Assembly: GCA_003254925.1 (NCBI GenBank)
Contig: QANZ01039468.1
Span: 6,576-70,575 of the forward strand
Reading direction: 5' to 3'
Source: Chamaecrista fasciculata
Lineage: Eukaryota > Streptophyta > Magnoliopsida > Fabales > Fabaceae
DNA length: 64,000 bases
The notes under the pieces were generated by a model, which saw only the letters and a list, made by a program, of their open reading frames with translations, had not been told where the DNA came from and did not search any database. The number at the start of each line of letters is the position of its first letter. Position 1 is the first letter of the stretch. Below, in pieces: positions 35,101 through 48,731 of the stretch. The translations under genes were made by a program, and so were the position numbers.

Positions 35101-38100
35101 TCCTTTTCGTAGATAAACTTTGGTGTAGCCAAATTGATACATTTCAGGAGGGATATTAAATTGGTTCAAGACAGCAACTGAGATACTTAGTGGATCCTGA
35201 GATACATTGGCCTCAGAAAGCAAAAACCCGTACCTGGATTTAAAAAGGAACATAAATCAAATCAACTTTCAAGATAATCTTGAGCCTAAGGGTTTGTTTG
35301 GATTCATGGAGGGGGAGAGGAGGGAAGCTCTCCCCTTTGTTTGGAGAAGTAGCTCCTCCTCCAAAATACCCCAATTTGGGGTATTTGTAATTTTTGAAGG
35401 AAGGAGGAGGATGGGGGATTAATAGCTAATCCCTCATTCTCTTACCCTCCAATTTCTTTGTTTCCAAACAAGGGGAAAATGTCTCAAACCTCTCCTCTCC
35501 CCCTCCCTTCTCCCTCAATATCCTCAATCCAAACAAACCCTAAAAGTTTCTCCACTACCTTTCAGCAAATTCTTGATGCTTCATTTGTGTAGGATATCCA
35601 GCCCTTGAAATTCTAACAACCTCCAGAACTCCGCAGCACCTGAGTTGTTGTATGACAAGATCTTCATCATATATGCCAGGACGCTGCTTAGCATTTGGCC
35701 TTATGCAGTGAATAAAATGAGGTACTGTGTTCTCCAATTGATGCATCAACTCAAACAATTGACCCTAAAAGTAAGGAAGTGATTAATTAGATCTTTTACA
35801 TTAAGCCATAATCCTTTTTGAAGGTTAATAAGCTCTTTTCAAACATCAAGGACAGAAAATCAATTCAAGGAATGATACAAGAATACCTTGAACTTTGTGC
35901 CAACACTCTGCTTTTGTGAATCTAGTGCACCTATCTCGAATGAATTTGATTGTTTCTGAGACTGGTTATGCATTTTGGAGAACAACTGCAGCAGTTGACA
36001 ACTACATGATGCGAGGAGTTGAATGGAACCAGAAGGCAGCAGATCTTTGTTCTTTTCTAGAAAGTCATTTGTATCGTACAAAACCTAATAGAGATCCAGA
36101 TGTTTGTTAGATCAGATATAAATACGAAATTGACTACCATGATTTTCTCTTAGCTACATTTTAGTGATGAATTCAGCTAGAAATAAATTATGGCTAAATT
36201 ATAAGAAAGTAGAGGGGAATGCGTTTCATTTAGAAACAAACTAAATTATCATGTTCAAAAATAACATAGGCCTACGTAAATTATATGCTTTATATAATTA
36301 CATTCCAGATCATGCAAAACTCAAGCACATGTTTTACCACAACAAAGTCAAAGACAAGGACAATAGTACTGCTATTTCCACTGTCTTACACTACTTATAT
36401 ATCATCAATCCAGTTTTTCGGACATATTATTTCTTATTCCTCGATAGGCATTTTATTAATTACTATTTGAGACTGAATTTGTAGCAAAAAGTAAATTAAA
36501 TAATCAGTTAGACTTAAGATACTATCAATCTAGACAATTTTAGGATGCAAATTTCAAAGCCCCTTAAGAACTAAGCAGCAACTAACCTCCCCTGCATAGT
36601 GATGAACACTGAAAGCTCTCCCTCTTTCTCCTTTAAAGCAAGGATTACTATTTAGGTGATGTTTTAGTTTGTTGGCAAACGTTAGACCAGTGGCCTTGGG
36701 AAAATTAGATTCCTCATCCAACAAAGAAAGTAGCCCCAGCGGTTTCTGCACAATTTCACAATAGATTACTTAATGACAACACAACTAACAGAGAATAATG
36801 AGAGCACAGCAAACAGTGAGACCCTAATAGGCTAATATATTAGTATCTTTTTGGAACTAATCTACTTACTCCATATGAATAAATAAAAACTTGGACATTA
36901 TTGTCACCAAAACTTGAACACCCGTACCTAAAATAGTAAAGTGGAATGATAAACAAAACATTTTAGAAAAGTGAACCCAAGTACCTTCTCAAATAGATCC
37001 AAGCATTCTTGGTTGTCCTCAAAATCTACTTTGGTCCAATGAACACCATCCAATTCGTAGTTCTGAAACAATATATAAATTGCATTGCTGTTATAAACAT
37101 CAAGACTATTCAAGATTAAGTGATATCACATATTTAGCATACAATATTAACCCAACATCTAAAGTAGCTTCTCAATAAGAGAAGCATATAAACCACAAGA
37201 AGCTAACATAGGTCATATAAGGATAGCTTTAAAATCTCAAATTGATAATACGTAGTCAAAATTGAAAACCTATTTTTTTATTAGCTATTTAGTTTAAAAA
37301 CAAATTTTTCATTAGGTATGTTCTCTACTGGCAATAATTCATGAAAGATTGAAAGTTATTAAAAATGTGTTATTTTCTAAAAATAGAATAAGTATTAAAA
37401 CTATGTAAATGCACATACGGACAATTCCAGAAATTGTATCCCCATCAAATTGATACTCAATATCATAGTAAACCTTATTATAACATGCTCACCTCCTGCT
37501 CAAGTTTAAACATATGTCGATTGAAATGTTGTTGAAGCCTCTCGTTGGCATAATTTTTGCAAAACTGTTCAAAACTGTTTTTCTGAAAGTCAAAATATGA
37601 ACCCATTAAAACATTTACACAAGCAAACATTAGTTGATGACTTGATGCATTAATAATCACCATAACACGGATTGCATACCTGCAATGACTCAAACCCGCA
37701 AAAATCAAGAATGCTTATAGATGTCCCGGTATGTCGTTTGTTTGTTTCAAGAGATTTGTTAACTTTTTCTACAAGCCATTCAAACAAGCTTGCATAGATA
37801 AATTGAGCCAATGCATCTCTTGCATGAATTGCCTGAACATAAGAAGTATTGTATTAGGCCATGAAGAGACTTACTAAATATAGTGCATTTAGGAGCTATA
37901 GAGAATTGATAAATTAGACTGTTTAGGTAACATACGTACCTGCCTCAGTGTCAACCTTTTGGCATTAGTATCCTTGCCTGCTTGGACTTTACAAGTAGAT
38001 AAAGTTACCATTAACTCCGAGGGACTGCAACCCATCAGCATGGCAGCACTGGTTACCGCTGCCAAAGGAATTATGTTAATCAAAGTCATTTTTAAAAATT

Positions 38101-41100
38101 GAAAATGAGACTTCACTTGCATTCCCATGTGCTACTATGTTAGTCACAGACACTCAATATAAGCCACTCCTACTCAATGCAATACTTGTTTTTATTTTTT
38201 TTTCTTTTCTTTTTTTTTGATTGAGTACAAGGGTACAAATGATTTGAGATGGTCCCCACTAGGTTTAAGTATTCAAAGACTCATCACCACTGAAAAACCA
38301 TAAGGAAAATAGCACAAAGTACAAGTAATGTATCAAAAGGCATGGTTCAAGCCTTGAACTTCAAGGCTATTAAGTGTACCTTCATCATCCACCACCTCAG
38401 CATGGCTTTCATTGTCTGTTACTTTAAATGATATATTTCCCAGCCATAATATTGCAGCAAGCAACTTGAAGACTAGCTCTTGATCCTCTTGAGAAATTTG
38501 AATAACATCCAATGCTTTCTGGGGAAAAAAGAAGACACCAGAAGGGAAAACATTATATGAAGAAATCTTAGGAGGACAAAAGTTCTGAGGCATTGCTAAT
38601 GTAGTGAACTTTTTAGTAATATACCATCAGCTTATGAAATTCTTCAGCATCATCAACACCATCTATTATCATGCAGTCACTCTGGTTAAGATATTTATAT
38701 TCACTGGCCACTCTAAGATTCAATCTCTCTGCACAGAAAATCAAAACGATCCTATACATGAGTTGAAATATCAAATGTGTACAAATTCATTTAAACTGAA
38801 CAAGAAATTGAGCTACAGATGTTACTAATAACCTCATGTGCAGGTAATGTTGAAAATGTTGCACAAAAATTAAATGTCTACTTGAAGTTTGTACATGACT
38901 CAAGGGAAGGTCATTACTGACAGTATTGAAAGGACCAAATTCAAAAGTTTAATGTAATATGGCTTGTATCAGGAGCAGTAATTGAGAAATTCAATTATCC
39001 TGGAAAGGTAATACAGTAGCCAATGATAGAACAGAGACATTTTAAACGGTTAACTTCATATAAATTAACTCAGTCATATCTATACAGCACAATCTATCGG
39101 CAGGCCACAGCAATGGGTGAGCCAATGGTAACATAAAGGTAAGCAGAATAGAGAATCAAGATGCTACAAACTTTTTACTTAATGATCATTAAAATTCTGT
39201 AGTTCTATCACAGAACAAAAGAAACAAGGGTACTACACACTTGGCTCATATAATTAGCATGATGCTTATTGCCATTTCAAGCCACTGCACATAGGTCAAA
39301 TAATGAGAAACAAATATGTAAATCTCAAATGATTATACGACTTGATATAATGACAGATATTTAAACAAGTTGACAGATTGAAGAGAAAATACAACCTTTA
39401 AGACCAGGTAAAGATCCAGCACAAAGTTGATAAAAGATGTGATATGACCTCTCACGACTTGTAAGTTCAACAACTCTTGACTGCTCAGAGGAGAAAAAAC
39501 TAAATCAGAAGTGATGGCGATAGATATTATAGTTATAAACTTTCCAGATAGGGCATAAGAGGTTACCTTGTCTAACATAACTGATAGTTATTACGTGGGA
39601 TTTGGTATATGACAAACACAAAGCACAAGAGTAGGTAAAGTTAGGAAACTCAATAGAAAAAAATCTCAAAAATAAGTACAGTTGCAGTGACACATCAAGT
39701 TGCTTACAGGTTTGAAATTTGGCTCCACATATTTTCCCCGATGCACTGAAATGGATTTCAACTAACTTCCCCTGCTCCAAATAAGAAAAATTTACGTAAT
39801 TTATACTATTCAGCCTTCAGCAAAATTAAAAAGCAGCTTAATATGCAAAAAAAATTATGGACGATTGGACATACAAAATAAGCCTTTGAAGCTACAAAAA
39901 ATTTAATAGTTAAATAGCAGTATAAGTTCTATTATAATGAAAGGAAACATAGGAACTCACAAATCTGCTAGAGTTGTTGTGCCTAGGTGTTTTTGAATTC
40001 CCAAAAGATTCTAGTATAATATTGGCCTGAAGGACTTTATCTTCAATGCCACAACTGCCACCCAGAGCAGCTAAATATTGCATGGCAATTTTTGCTGTCT
40101 CAGTCTTCCCAGATCCACTCTCACCACTGTAAACAAAAATCTAACATTAATCATCAACAATTATGCAAGTAATCATAACTAGTTTCTGGTATGACAGTTC
40201 AATGCTATTGAGTTCAGCAACATGTTTCAAGAGTCAAGCACAAAACAGAGCCCCTAAGAACAGAGACTGAGATGGAGCTGACCTTAAGATAATGGATTGA
40301 TTGACTTTTTCTGCAGCAGATAAAAACAACAAAAATCCGTTAGAAACATATCAAACATCGTACAAGTACAGCATAGAAATTTCAATAGGAGTTGAAAGGG
40401 AGGATTTCATTCACCGCTCATCATCTCACTATAAGCTGCATCTGTCATAGCATAAACATGAGGGCTATTCATACATTTTCGCCTATAAGCTGAAATATAA
40501 TCATTTCCATAGATGTGGACATCTTTGAAGGGATTAAGTGCTATTAAAACGGGCCCTGCTTTACTCTACATTAAGAAAGAGTAGCATATGAGAAAAAACA
40601 GACAACAACCCAAGAAAAAGAACAAGTCAGAGCCCAGAGCTGTACACATACATAAATCATTTCTTTAGAATATCTGAAACGAAGATTGTGCAGAACTGAA
40701 GGTTCATTTAGATAAGTAAGTTGTATAAGATCATCAACACCCTTCAAAATATCTGGATTAGCTGGAAGAAGGTCTGATATTGCCACTTTCATAACCTGCA
40801 ATAACAACTCAATGGTACAAACAATCCATCAACTAGCAACTCAATTACACACTATTTTGCAAAAGCACAGAAGGCTTACAAACTTACATTTCCATTTGCA
40901 AGTGAAACCAAAGCTTCATCTCCAGAAGTTGACTGTATCTTTCCTAATCCCCACTTCCCATTTGATTGCCTACACCAAATATGAAGTTTCTGGAGAAACA
41001 ACCATAGACAGAGATGAACACGCCATCAAAAATTTATTTATCAGTACCAATTTTTAGTTGTCAAAGGAACAGAGGTGATGCCAATATTTAACTTATAATA

Positions 41101-42196
41101 GAATAAAGCAGAGAATGTACATCTAAGATCCTCAAGTAAGATTTGAAAAGGAATTTTGGCATCTCATAATGAACTAGCCTTTGCATATAATTAAATCAAC
41201 CAATACAGTCAGCATTTCCCACCAGAATTCATATACAAAATAGAGAAGCTCTGGGAGAGGACCAAAACAAAAAGGAAATTTGAATGGAAGTATTATATGC
41301 CACCAACAAAGAGTCCATGCCTAAAATTAACCTTCAGATGAATAATATTTGTGCAGGCATCAAATAATCTGAACCAATAAACAACAAGGTATTTTAACAT
41401 GTTCCAAAAATAACTAGTGAGCTTCTTAATCTAGTTAACATGATTAGAGAAATTTGTATTCAACGTAACAAAACAGTCAGTTTGCAGTGTCTCAATTACA
41501 TTGCAGGTCCATCACCGCATGCAACAAAGGAATAATTTTTCAAAAATACTTCCCGTCAACTACAATAGCTTCTAAACTTTCTTTCTGCTGATTGCTTTAT
41601 TCTAAACGCCAAAAACTTTGGCAAAGCATATAAAATGTGAGAGTTATATACTAAGAAGTAACAAATACGCTAATAGAATTCCATCTTCTTTCCCGGTTCT
41701 CAGTTACCTTCTTGATGAAATAATTAATCTTATGATCCGAGTTCAATTCTCGAGTCTTTCCCGATGAAGCTGCTACAAAAGCAGTACTAGATGCTGAAGG
41801 TTCCAAACACTCTGATACTGATGATTGATCGCTCTGGTCCTCTTCTGATGAAAAGGCGTACGGCGATTCCACATCCCTCTTCATCTTCTTGCTCCCGAGA
41901 CTACCATTTCTCTTGTGTCCCCTTCCCTCCGTATCTTTCCTCTTCGTTTCTTCGTTCGCATCATGAAATCCATTCGAAAGAATGGCTTCCGTCGCACCAG
42001 GATCTCCGTCAACCTTAAAGTTGTTAGGCAACGACCTTCTCGCCGAAGGAAGCCGAGCTTTCGAGGTTGGACGAGCTGGCAATGCCGGAGGTAAGTCCTT
42101 AGGCTTCTTCTCTTCTTCGTCTCTCCGCCGAAGCGAATCGAGCATTTCCTCTAGCGAACTCCTCGCTAGCGACGTGGGCGAAGCTGATAACATCAT
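32200..42196 (-). CDS. Class VIII myosin heavy chain, 24 exons, about 1224 aa
   Basis: Exons, 5' to 3': 42196-41708, 40989-40888, 40795-40652, 40565-40415, 40310-40283, 40126-39961, 39771-39708, 39580-39567, 39480-39396, 38728-38625, 38518-38380, 38058-37940, 37832-37680, 37582-37493, 37062-36985, 36745-36587, 36084-35887, 35764-35559, 35233-35098, 34651-34522, 34194-34084, 33995-33883, 33262-33050, 32682-32200. All are GT-AG and in frame. Plant class VIII myosins are actin motors at the plasma membrane, plasmodesmata and endosomes. The N-terminal extension ([23 protein letters not shown]) and the C-terminal RRKWWSKL are class VIII features. P-loop GESGSGKT is near residue 306, switch I is NNSSRFGK, and switch II reads LDFCGFE instead of the usual [16 protein letters not shown] replaces HFIRCIKPN. 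About three IQ motifs ([36 protein letters not shown]) precede a short coiled coil (exon 23). Exon 8 is only 14 nt. Confidence 0.93.
35287..35543. mobile_element. Intronic MITE with TAA target duplication
   Basis: GGGTTTGTTTGGATT at 35290 and AATCCAAACAAACCC ending at 35540 are perfect inverted ends flanked by TAA on both sides. The 251-bp body is purine-rich then pyrimidine-rich, with CTCTCC/GGAGAG words. The 3-bp TAA duplication fits PIF/Harbinger (Tourist-like). It lies in the myosin intron between exons 18 and 19 and does not disturb splice sites. Confidence 0.75.
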
Positions 42197-43020
42197 TTTT
42201 CGTCCCTCACAAAACCCCCAAATTCACATAAACTTCCCAGATTTCCTCAAATTCCAGCAGCACAATACCAAATTACAAAGAGAAAAGAAGTGTGAGAAAC
42301 CCTATAGTGCTTAGTTCGCTTTATTAAGTGATAGGAGAAAGCTATAAAGAGTGGCCGGCAAGGAACGAATTCGTTTTGCTCGCAGCTTCAAAACAATCTC
42401 TATTCGCCAAATCGAGGAGATGCACGGCTTTCCATCACTGAAAGCGTAAGTTACGAGGCTGAGGAGTTGAGGTTGTTGTGGAAATACCAACTTCCTCAGA
42501 CTCGAAAGAGAGAGAGAAAAAGAAGGATTGAAGGCAAGAAGTAACCAAAAAACGAACCAATTTAGGAAAATCGCTCAACGATTTTTGTTGATCTTTTAAG
42601 AGGGTTTTCAGTTTTGTAAGTATTGCAAAATCAATCAAAAACCTCAGCTCTTTCTTCTTCTTCTTCTTCAAAAACTCATACTCATCCTCTGTTGTCGTTG
42701 GCGTTGTCGCATTAGCTTTTGTGTCCAGAAATTCAAATTTTTTTTCTCAGGTGAGGTGGCAGGCTATACAGTTCCACATTCCTTGCTTGAGAAAACAGTT
42801 TCGATCTGATGCGGAATTAATAATTCTAAGCGAAGAATAAAAAATTTCGAAAGGAAAAAAAAAATACAAACGGAAGAACGTAATATTAAAGGAAAAATTT
42901 AAATACAATGAATAAAATATAAAGACGGATAAGCGTATGAGTGAAACAACGTGGGAGAAAGAAAATGGTGCTCTGTTCATGGATAGTTGTACTAATACTA
43001 ATAGATAGTTTAGGTAATTA
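42197..43020 (-). promoter_or_regulatory. Myosin 5' leader and promoter region
   Basis: The first few hundred bases upstream of the ATG are CT-rich on the minus strand with CTTCTT repeats (about 42655-42670), consistent with a 5' UTR. No TATA box is assigned with confidence. Confidence 0.35.
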
Positions 43021-45740
43021 CGATTATGTCCTGCTTACTGGATTAAGCTACTACGTGTGTCATTATTATAGGATAAACTAATATGTAGTGATATCTAAAT
43101 AAAGTTGTTCTCATTAATTAATTGACATATGAACTCAGATTCTTATTATTGAATGATGATATTATTTTTCAAAAAGTTTTATTTTGTAAAAACATGTATT
43201 ATTTTGTTTAAAAAATGTCACTTGTTCGTTCTGTGTATGTAAAATATTATGTGACTAGTTATTAATCTTTAAATAAAAAATTTATGACAAAAGAATTAAT
43301 TATTATTGTCCGCTGTGAATACCTTAATCCACATTTAAAAAATTGAAATATATACACAACTGAAATATTTAAGTGATCTTTAAATACTTTCACAAATAAT
43401 AAATATTGGTAGTTTTGGATGTTGACATATAATTATTGATTGACCAACAACAAAATATATAAATATTATTCTTAATTTTTAATTTTAATTCTAAAAAAAG
43501 TATAAAATCGTAAGATAACATAATGAAACATTAATATACTAGAATATATTCAATATTCAATATTCAATAGTCAATATTCAATTGCATATTAATTTTTAAA
43601 ATTATTAAGAATTATCAAAATAATGAAAAGTTATTTTATTTTTCTACTATCATTTATAGTAATGAGTGTCATGTTGATACTTGATACCAATAAATAGAAA
43701 TCTTAAAGGCCTATATATATATAGAAATACATTTGTAATATTATTGTTTCTAATAAAGTTTTTTTTTTCGTTTTGGTAAGATAATAACATTGTAAAAGTA
43801 GGATTTTGTCTGAAGAAACACTAGTTGGGTACGAGAAAAATAAAAACTGAGTCAAATCCTTCAAAAGTAGTAAAATATTATTATTAATTGATTTATAAAC
43901 GGCAGCAATAAATTGTTTCCCTATATAAAAATATCATGTCATTGTTGTGTCCTACGCTTTCCTCTCCAACCTATAATGATTCCAGCTTTCACTTTGACGT
44001 CAAGAATAGTAGAATACCTTGCCACAATCAAAAAAATGGGAAATTACATAACTAGAAAAATTAATTAAGGAAACAATTTTGGGTGCAATCTCAAAAAGGC
44101 ATCTAGAAATTGAAATGTGTATGATTGCCGGAAGGGGAAAAATAGTTTGAGAAGCTTATTAATTATCATGGATAATAACATTTAATGAAATAATTTAATT
44201 TAAAAAAGAGAAATTATAGTTAGGTCCTTAACCAGTCAATTAATTTTCAATTTAGTCCTTCAATTATTATTATTGCCAATTTAGTCTCTCATATATAAAA
44301 TTTCTTTCAATATTACCATGGTACATAAAATTTCCATCAATGGCAATGAGTAATTTAACATAATATTATTTTCATACTCAAAATTCCGTGAGTAAAAAAA
44401 TTTTAAGTTAATATTTTTTAATTGAACTAATTTTGATGGTAATGTTTTTTGAAGACTAAAATATAAATTTTCTCATTCTAGTCATTAGTTTTATGTCCAT
44501 TTTTTATATATATTTTATGTCCATTAATTAGCCTAAGACTGAATTGTTAGATTAATGACAAGCATACTTAGCTAAACAGATTATTTTTGTATTATAATTT
44601 TTTATATTTTAATTTATTACACCTTAAAATCACATATATATTATGATATATTAACATTACTTTATGACCAAAGTGATGTATGAAGGAGCGATGAAAAAAG
44701 TGAAGAAGCGATAAACAGAAGAATTGAGCATGGCGTTTTGTGGTCCCTCAATAATTGCACTGAAAATTAAGGTCATGCTTTCATTATCCAAAAGGGTAAG
44801 CTTGTTATTAAATTCAATTTTGTATGATAACTTTTAACGAGTTATAAATATAAACTTATAAAGGATAGCCATGCGTTTGGCCTTCAAGAAAGGGACATGG
44901 CAAATTGGAAATAGCTTTTGTCCACTCACGCTTTTTAATAAATCTCATGTTGGCCACACATATCTTTGAATTTGTAAATTTTGAACTTCAACCAAATTAT
45001 TTGGTATAGCATGTTACTACGTGTACTATTCTACCCAACCCTTTTCTTTGTTCATTATTCATTATTATATTCCATTTTATTGTTTTGTACATAAATTTTG
45101 AATTTAAGGCATTTGGTTGGTTGTACCAAAAACAATAATTGGCTACTAGCCTTTACTAAAGTGATTTTGATTAATTATTTTTTCTTACCTGAATAAGATA
45201 AGATAATATTTAATTTTCCTAAAAGAAAAGAGTGACTCATAAAAAGGTCTGAATGAATGGTTTATAAAAGTGAATAAAACAAGTTTTTTTTAAAAGATTT
45301 GCAATATTTTATATTAAATTTCATATTATTTCTGCATTGAGCCCATATAATTAAAAAAAAAAACTCAAAAAGTGTTTTCTTTTAAAAAAATTTATGGTCC
45401 GGTCAGATTTTTTAAAAATCACTCCAAGTTATAGTTCAATCATGGTCAATTTGGTCCAAAATGATCAAACCTCTTAAATTGTCCAATCTCCAATAATCCA
45501 AATCAAGTCTTCTTCATTCTCATGATCGTTTGGTCCAGTTCAATTTTTATAACACTGGTTCGAAGTCATTGTCTAGTATCTAATTTTTGACAAGCCAAAC
45601 GAGAATATACGTATATATACTAGATTTCATCGGTTTAAGTATAATATATTTGACTTCTTATAGTTTTTACTGCTTTGACGATGACCATAGGGTCATTGTG
45701 GTTGGTATTAATTCCCTCCATTTCACGCTTTATGAAGATT
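43021..45740. other. AT-rich gene-free stretch with transposon relics
   Basis: No gene is supported. About 44220-44480 is a degenerate inverted repeat related to about 5128-5330. About 45395-45560 has GGTCCGGTC and GGTCCAGTTC motifs ending in TTTATAACACTGG, resembling one end of the hAT-type elements at 18559 and 59436. Confidence 0.4.
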
Positions 45741-45741
45741 A

Positions 45742-46441
45742 TGTTAGCGGGGATATATGCGGAATACAGAATATCTCACTCAAACGTATTGAATATTATC
45801 GACGAACTAAGAAAAGAAATACCGTAAATAAACAGCAAATAAGTAAATAAGGAAGAAGAAAGAACACACAAGATTTGATCACGGAGTTCAGCCAATTGTG
45901 CCTACGTCTCCGGGCAGCACTGCCAATATTATTAAAAGAGAAGAGAGAGTACAAATTTTGGGTTTTCCCAAATCTGAGCGCTAATACAAATGAGAGGGTC
46001 GAGTTCTATTTATAGGCCTGAGTAGTCGACTTGATCCGCAAGTCAAGGAAACAAAATTGAATCTGCGCCGACGGCGCAGATCCACGGCTCAACGAGATTT
46101 CCGAAATATCTTCGCTATATCTTGATATCTTGAATACTTGCCGTCCAAGAAATATCTTTCCCTTTTAAACTTGCGTGCGTCGTGGGACTCTCCTACTTGG
46201 GCCGGCGACCCACACAACGACGCAAGGGTTATCTTGTGCCTTCTGGAATCTTCTCGTGAGGGATTTCTAAATAAGCCTTAAAGTCTACAGATTATCTCCA
46301 TTCTTGGATCTCCATTTGTTCACTTATTGGAGGTGTATTCAAGTTGTTTGATCAATTGAGTGATTTACTATTTGGATTGAGAATTTGTGCTTTATCCTTC
46401 AAGTCATTTTGGTAATGACACCCATAATATATCCCTACAGA
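45742..46441 (-). mobile_element. Solo or truncated LTR, minus orientation
   Basis: On the minus strand it starts TGTAGGGATATATTATGGG and could end CCCCGCTAACA. It contains a TATA box in CAGGCCTATAAATAG (about 46011-46025 read in reverse). After that comes GGCAGTGCTGCCCGGAGACG, typical of plant LTR R/U5 regions. A perfect 10-1-10 palindrome (ATCTGCGCCG arms) is at 46061-46081. No matching 5-bp target duplication or internal coding region is seen. It shares a promoter core with 57540-58740. Confidence 0.55.
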
Positions 46442-47822
46442 AAATAAAGAGTGTATTTTAATTGGTGCATTATGTTGTGCATTAATAGTAGTGACATCTA
46501 AACATTCGCTAATATAATTTAGTGGTGCCTAATGTTGAAACATTTGTCAGTTTAGGTTCGTTCATTGTTAATGTCATTTGGTTGAAATTAATAATGAATA
46601 AGATCCACTCTAGCTAATTGATATACCTCTTTTCTACATGAATCTCCTATGAACAAATTTGTAAGCTTTTTATAGATCTTTCTAATGTTGAAACATTTTT
46701 TTTAACAATTAAACTAAAGTTGTTAAAGCAATAGATTGAGTTGGCTGGTAATTTGACATCATATCCCAACATGGCTTCGCCTAATAAGGTAGTTGGGAAG
46801 AGTATGCAATGTTATAGATCTTTTCATTCTTGTAATGTCCAATGATGCCTTAATTAATTAAAACTCTTGAGGTGGTGTTCGATTTCTTTTTTATTGTCAT
46901 ATGGAGCTATATATCTCCACCAACATTTTGAATAACATAGCATGTGTACTTCTTGTTCGTTTAATTTTGTGGGGTGGAATGGTTAATAAAGGTTTTCATG
47001 ACCAATTAATGTGAGAAATTGCGACGACCAAATTCATTATAAAAACTAAAAAGGAATGTGCAGCCCATGATTGTCTGTGATATTTAGACAAGGGATCATA
47101 CTTCGGAGTCTTGAATCGGGATTTTTTTTTTCTTTTTTTTTTTTTAAGTTCAAGCCAAGCTAAAAAAAAAAAAATTATTCCGACCTGTTTGCCTAATCGT
47201 AAAACTAAGAGGCCAAAACAATTCTCGGCTATTTTGATAACTCTATATGAAGCTTGTGGTGCCATATGTTAAAGGGTAAGGACTAAGGAGTGTATTTATA
47301 GTGTATGCTCTTAGAAAAGTCATCTTTCAAATTAAATCAAAGACTCAAATTAGAACTTAGAAGAGTTAGCTATGCATGCTTGTTTTTCAAAGTAAAAAAA
47401 TAAATCTATATATTATCTTATAAAATATTATATAAATTAGACTATAATAATTTGAATTATATTAACCTCTTCACCAGGAAATCACTTACAATATTATAGT
47501 AATAACTTATCAGAACATAATAATAGTTACTTTTCGATCTATTTGTTGTATTATAAAACTTGTTACATTTGTTGCAATTATTGAGAATTTATAAACGTTT
47601 TTTTCTACTTAGTAACGCTTTTATTTATATTTGATTATTCAAAGTAAATTATAACTTAAAAGCAGCGGTTTCTGCTGCATGCAAGAGACTTTTAAAAAGG
47701 AAAAAAAAAAAAAAAACTTGTACTGCTAAGTGCTGCTGACACAAGGCGACACTTTAATTATTTGATTATGAAACATATGGCAGCGGTTTTTACTGCTGTG
47801 GTGCGAAACTTTTTTATATTTA
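46442..47822. other. AT-rich intergenic stretch, no gene seen
   Basis: Only AT-rich sequence with several A/T homopolymers (for example near 47115-47175 and 47700-47717). No coding region or clear element ends. Confidence 0.4.
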
Positions 47823-48731
47823 TAAAACAAAGAGAAAACCTGCTTTTTGGTCCCTTAATTGTTATTGAGTCAACGATTTAATTCCTGAATTGTGAGAAAC
47901 TACAAATCAGTCCTTCAATTTTACACTTGTGAGTTGTGTCTTTGTTTTGGTCCCTGAACTGTTAACCGTCAGTTAACTTAATGATGTGGCCGTTAAGTGA
48001 TGACGTATCACCGTTAAGTGCTGAGTTAACTCTCAAATCATCTATCCTACTCATATTTGATTTTACACCTAAGTTTATATAATTAAATTAAATAAGTAAA
48101 ATGAAAAATTGATGAAAAAGTTTTCATCCTCACTCTCCACTTCTTCTCTAGCACCGCCTCTCTTGTCCTCACACGTCTAATCACTCACCTCAAGATTGAC
48201 AAATCCGACATCAAAAAACTCGTGATCGGCGCCGGAATGCACTCCGACCTCCTCTAAAGAAATCATAAAAAACAGAGTCAAATACGTGATTCTTTTCGAC
48301 AACGTGTTGACGGTGGCGTTTATGGAGAGAACAGAGAAGGATGGACCTCCGTGGTGACCCATTCATAGGAAATATACATTCCCCCACAGTCGGTGAGATT
48401 TGCCAAGGATGGAAGGGGAGAAGTGGAAGGATTGGTGAAGACTTTTTCATCCATTTTTTATTTTATTTTTTTAATTTAATTATATTAGGTGATGTGTAAA
48501 ATGAAATATGACTAGCATACATGATTTGGGAACCAACTCAACACTTAACGGTGACACGTCATCACTTAACGGCCACGTCATCAAGTTAACTGACGGTTAA
48601 CAGCTCAGGGACCAAAATAAAGACGGAAGTGTAAAATTGAGGGACTGAGTTGTAGTTTTCCACAATTCAAAAGCTAAATCGTTAACTCAATAATAATTGA
48701 GGGACAAAAAGTAAATTTTCTCTAAAATAAA
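47823..48731. mobile_element. Mutator-like element with 9-bp target duplication and captured-looking interior
   Basis: Inverted ends begin GAGAAAA at 47832 and finish TTTTCTC at 48722. The arms are about 220 bp, including GGCCGTTAAGTGATGACG. Flanks TAAAACAAA (47823-47831) and TAAAATAAA (48723-48731) match at 8 of 9. The interior (about 48120-48450) is GC-richer, with a plus-strand segment reading KIDKSDIKKLVIGAG and a second frame reading VILFDNVLTVAFMERTE. The frames are broken, so this looks like a captured, decayed exon. The source gene is not recognised. Confidence 0.7.
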
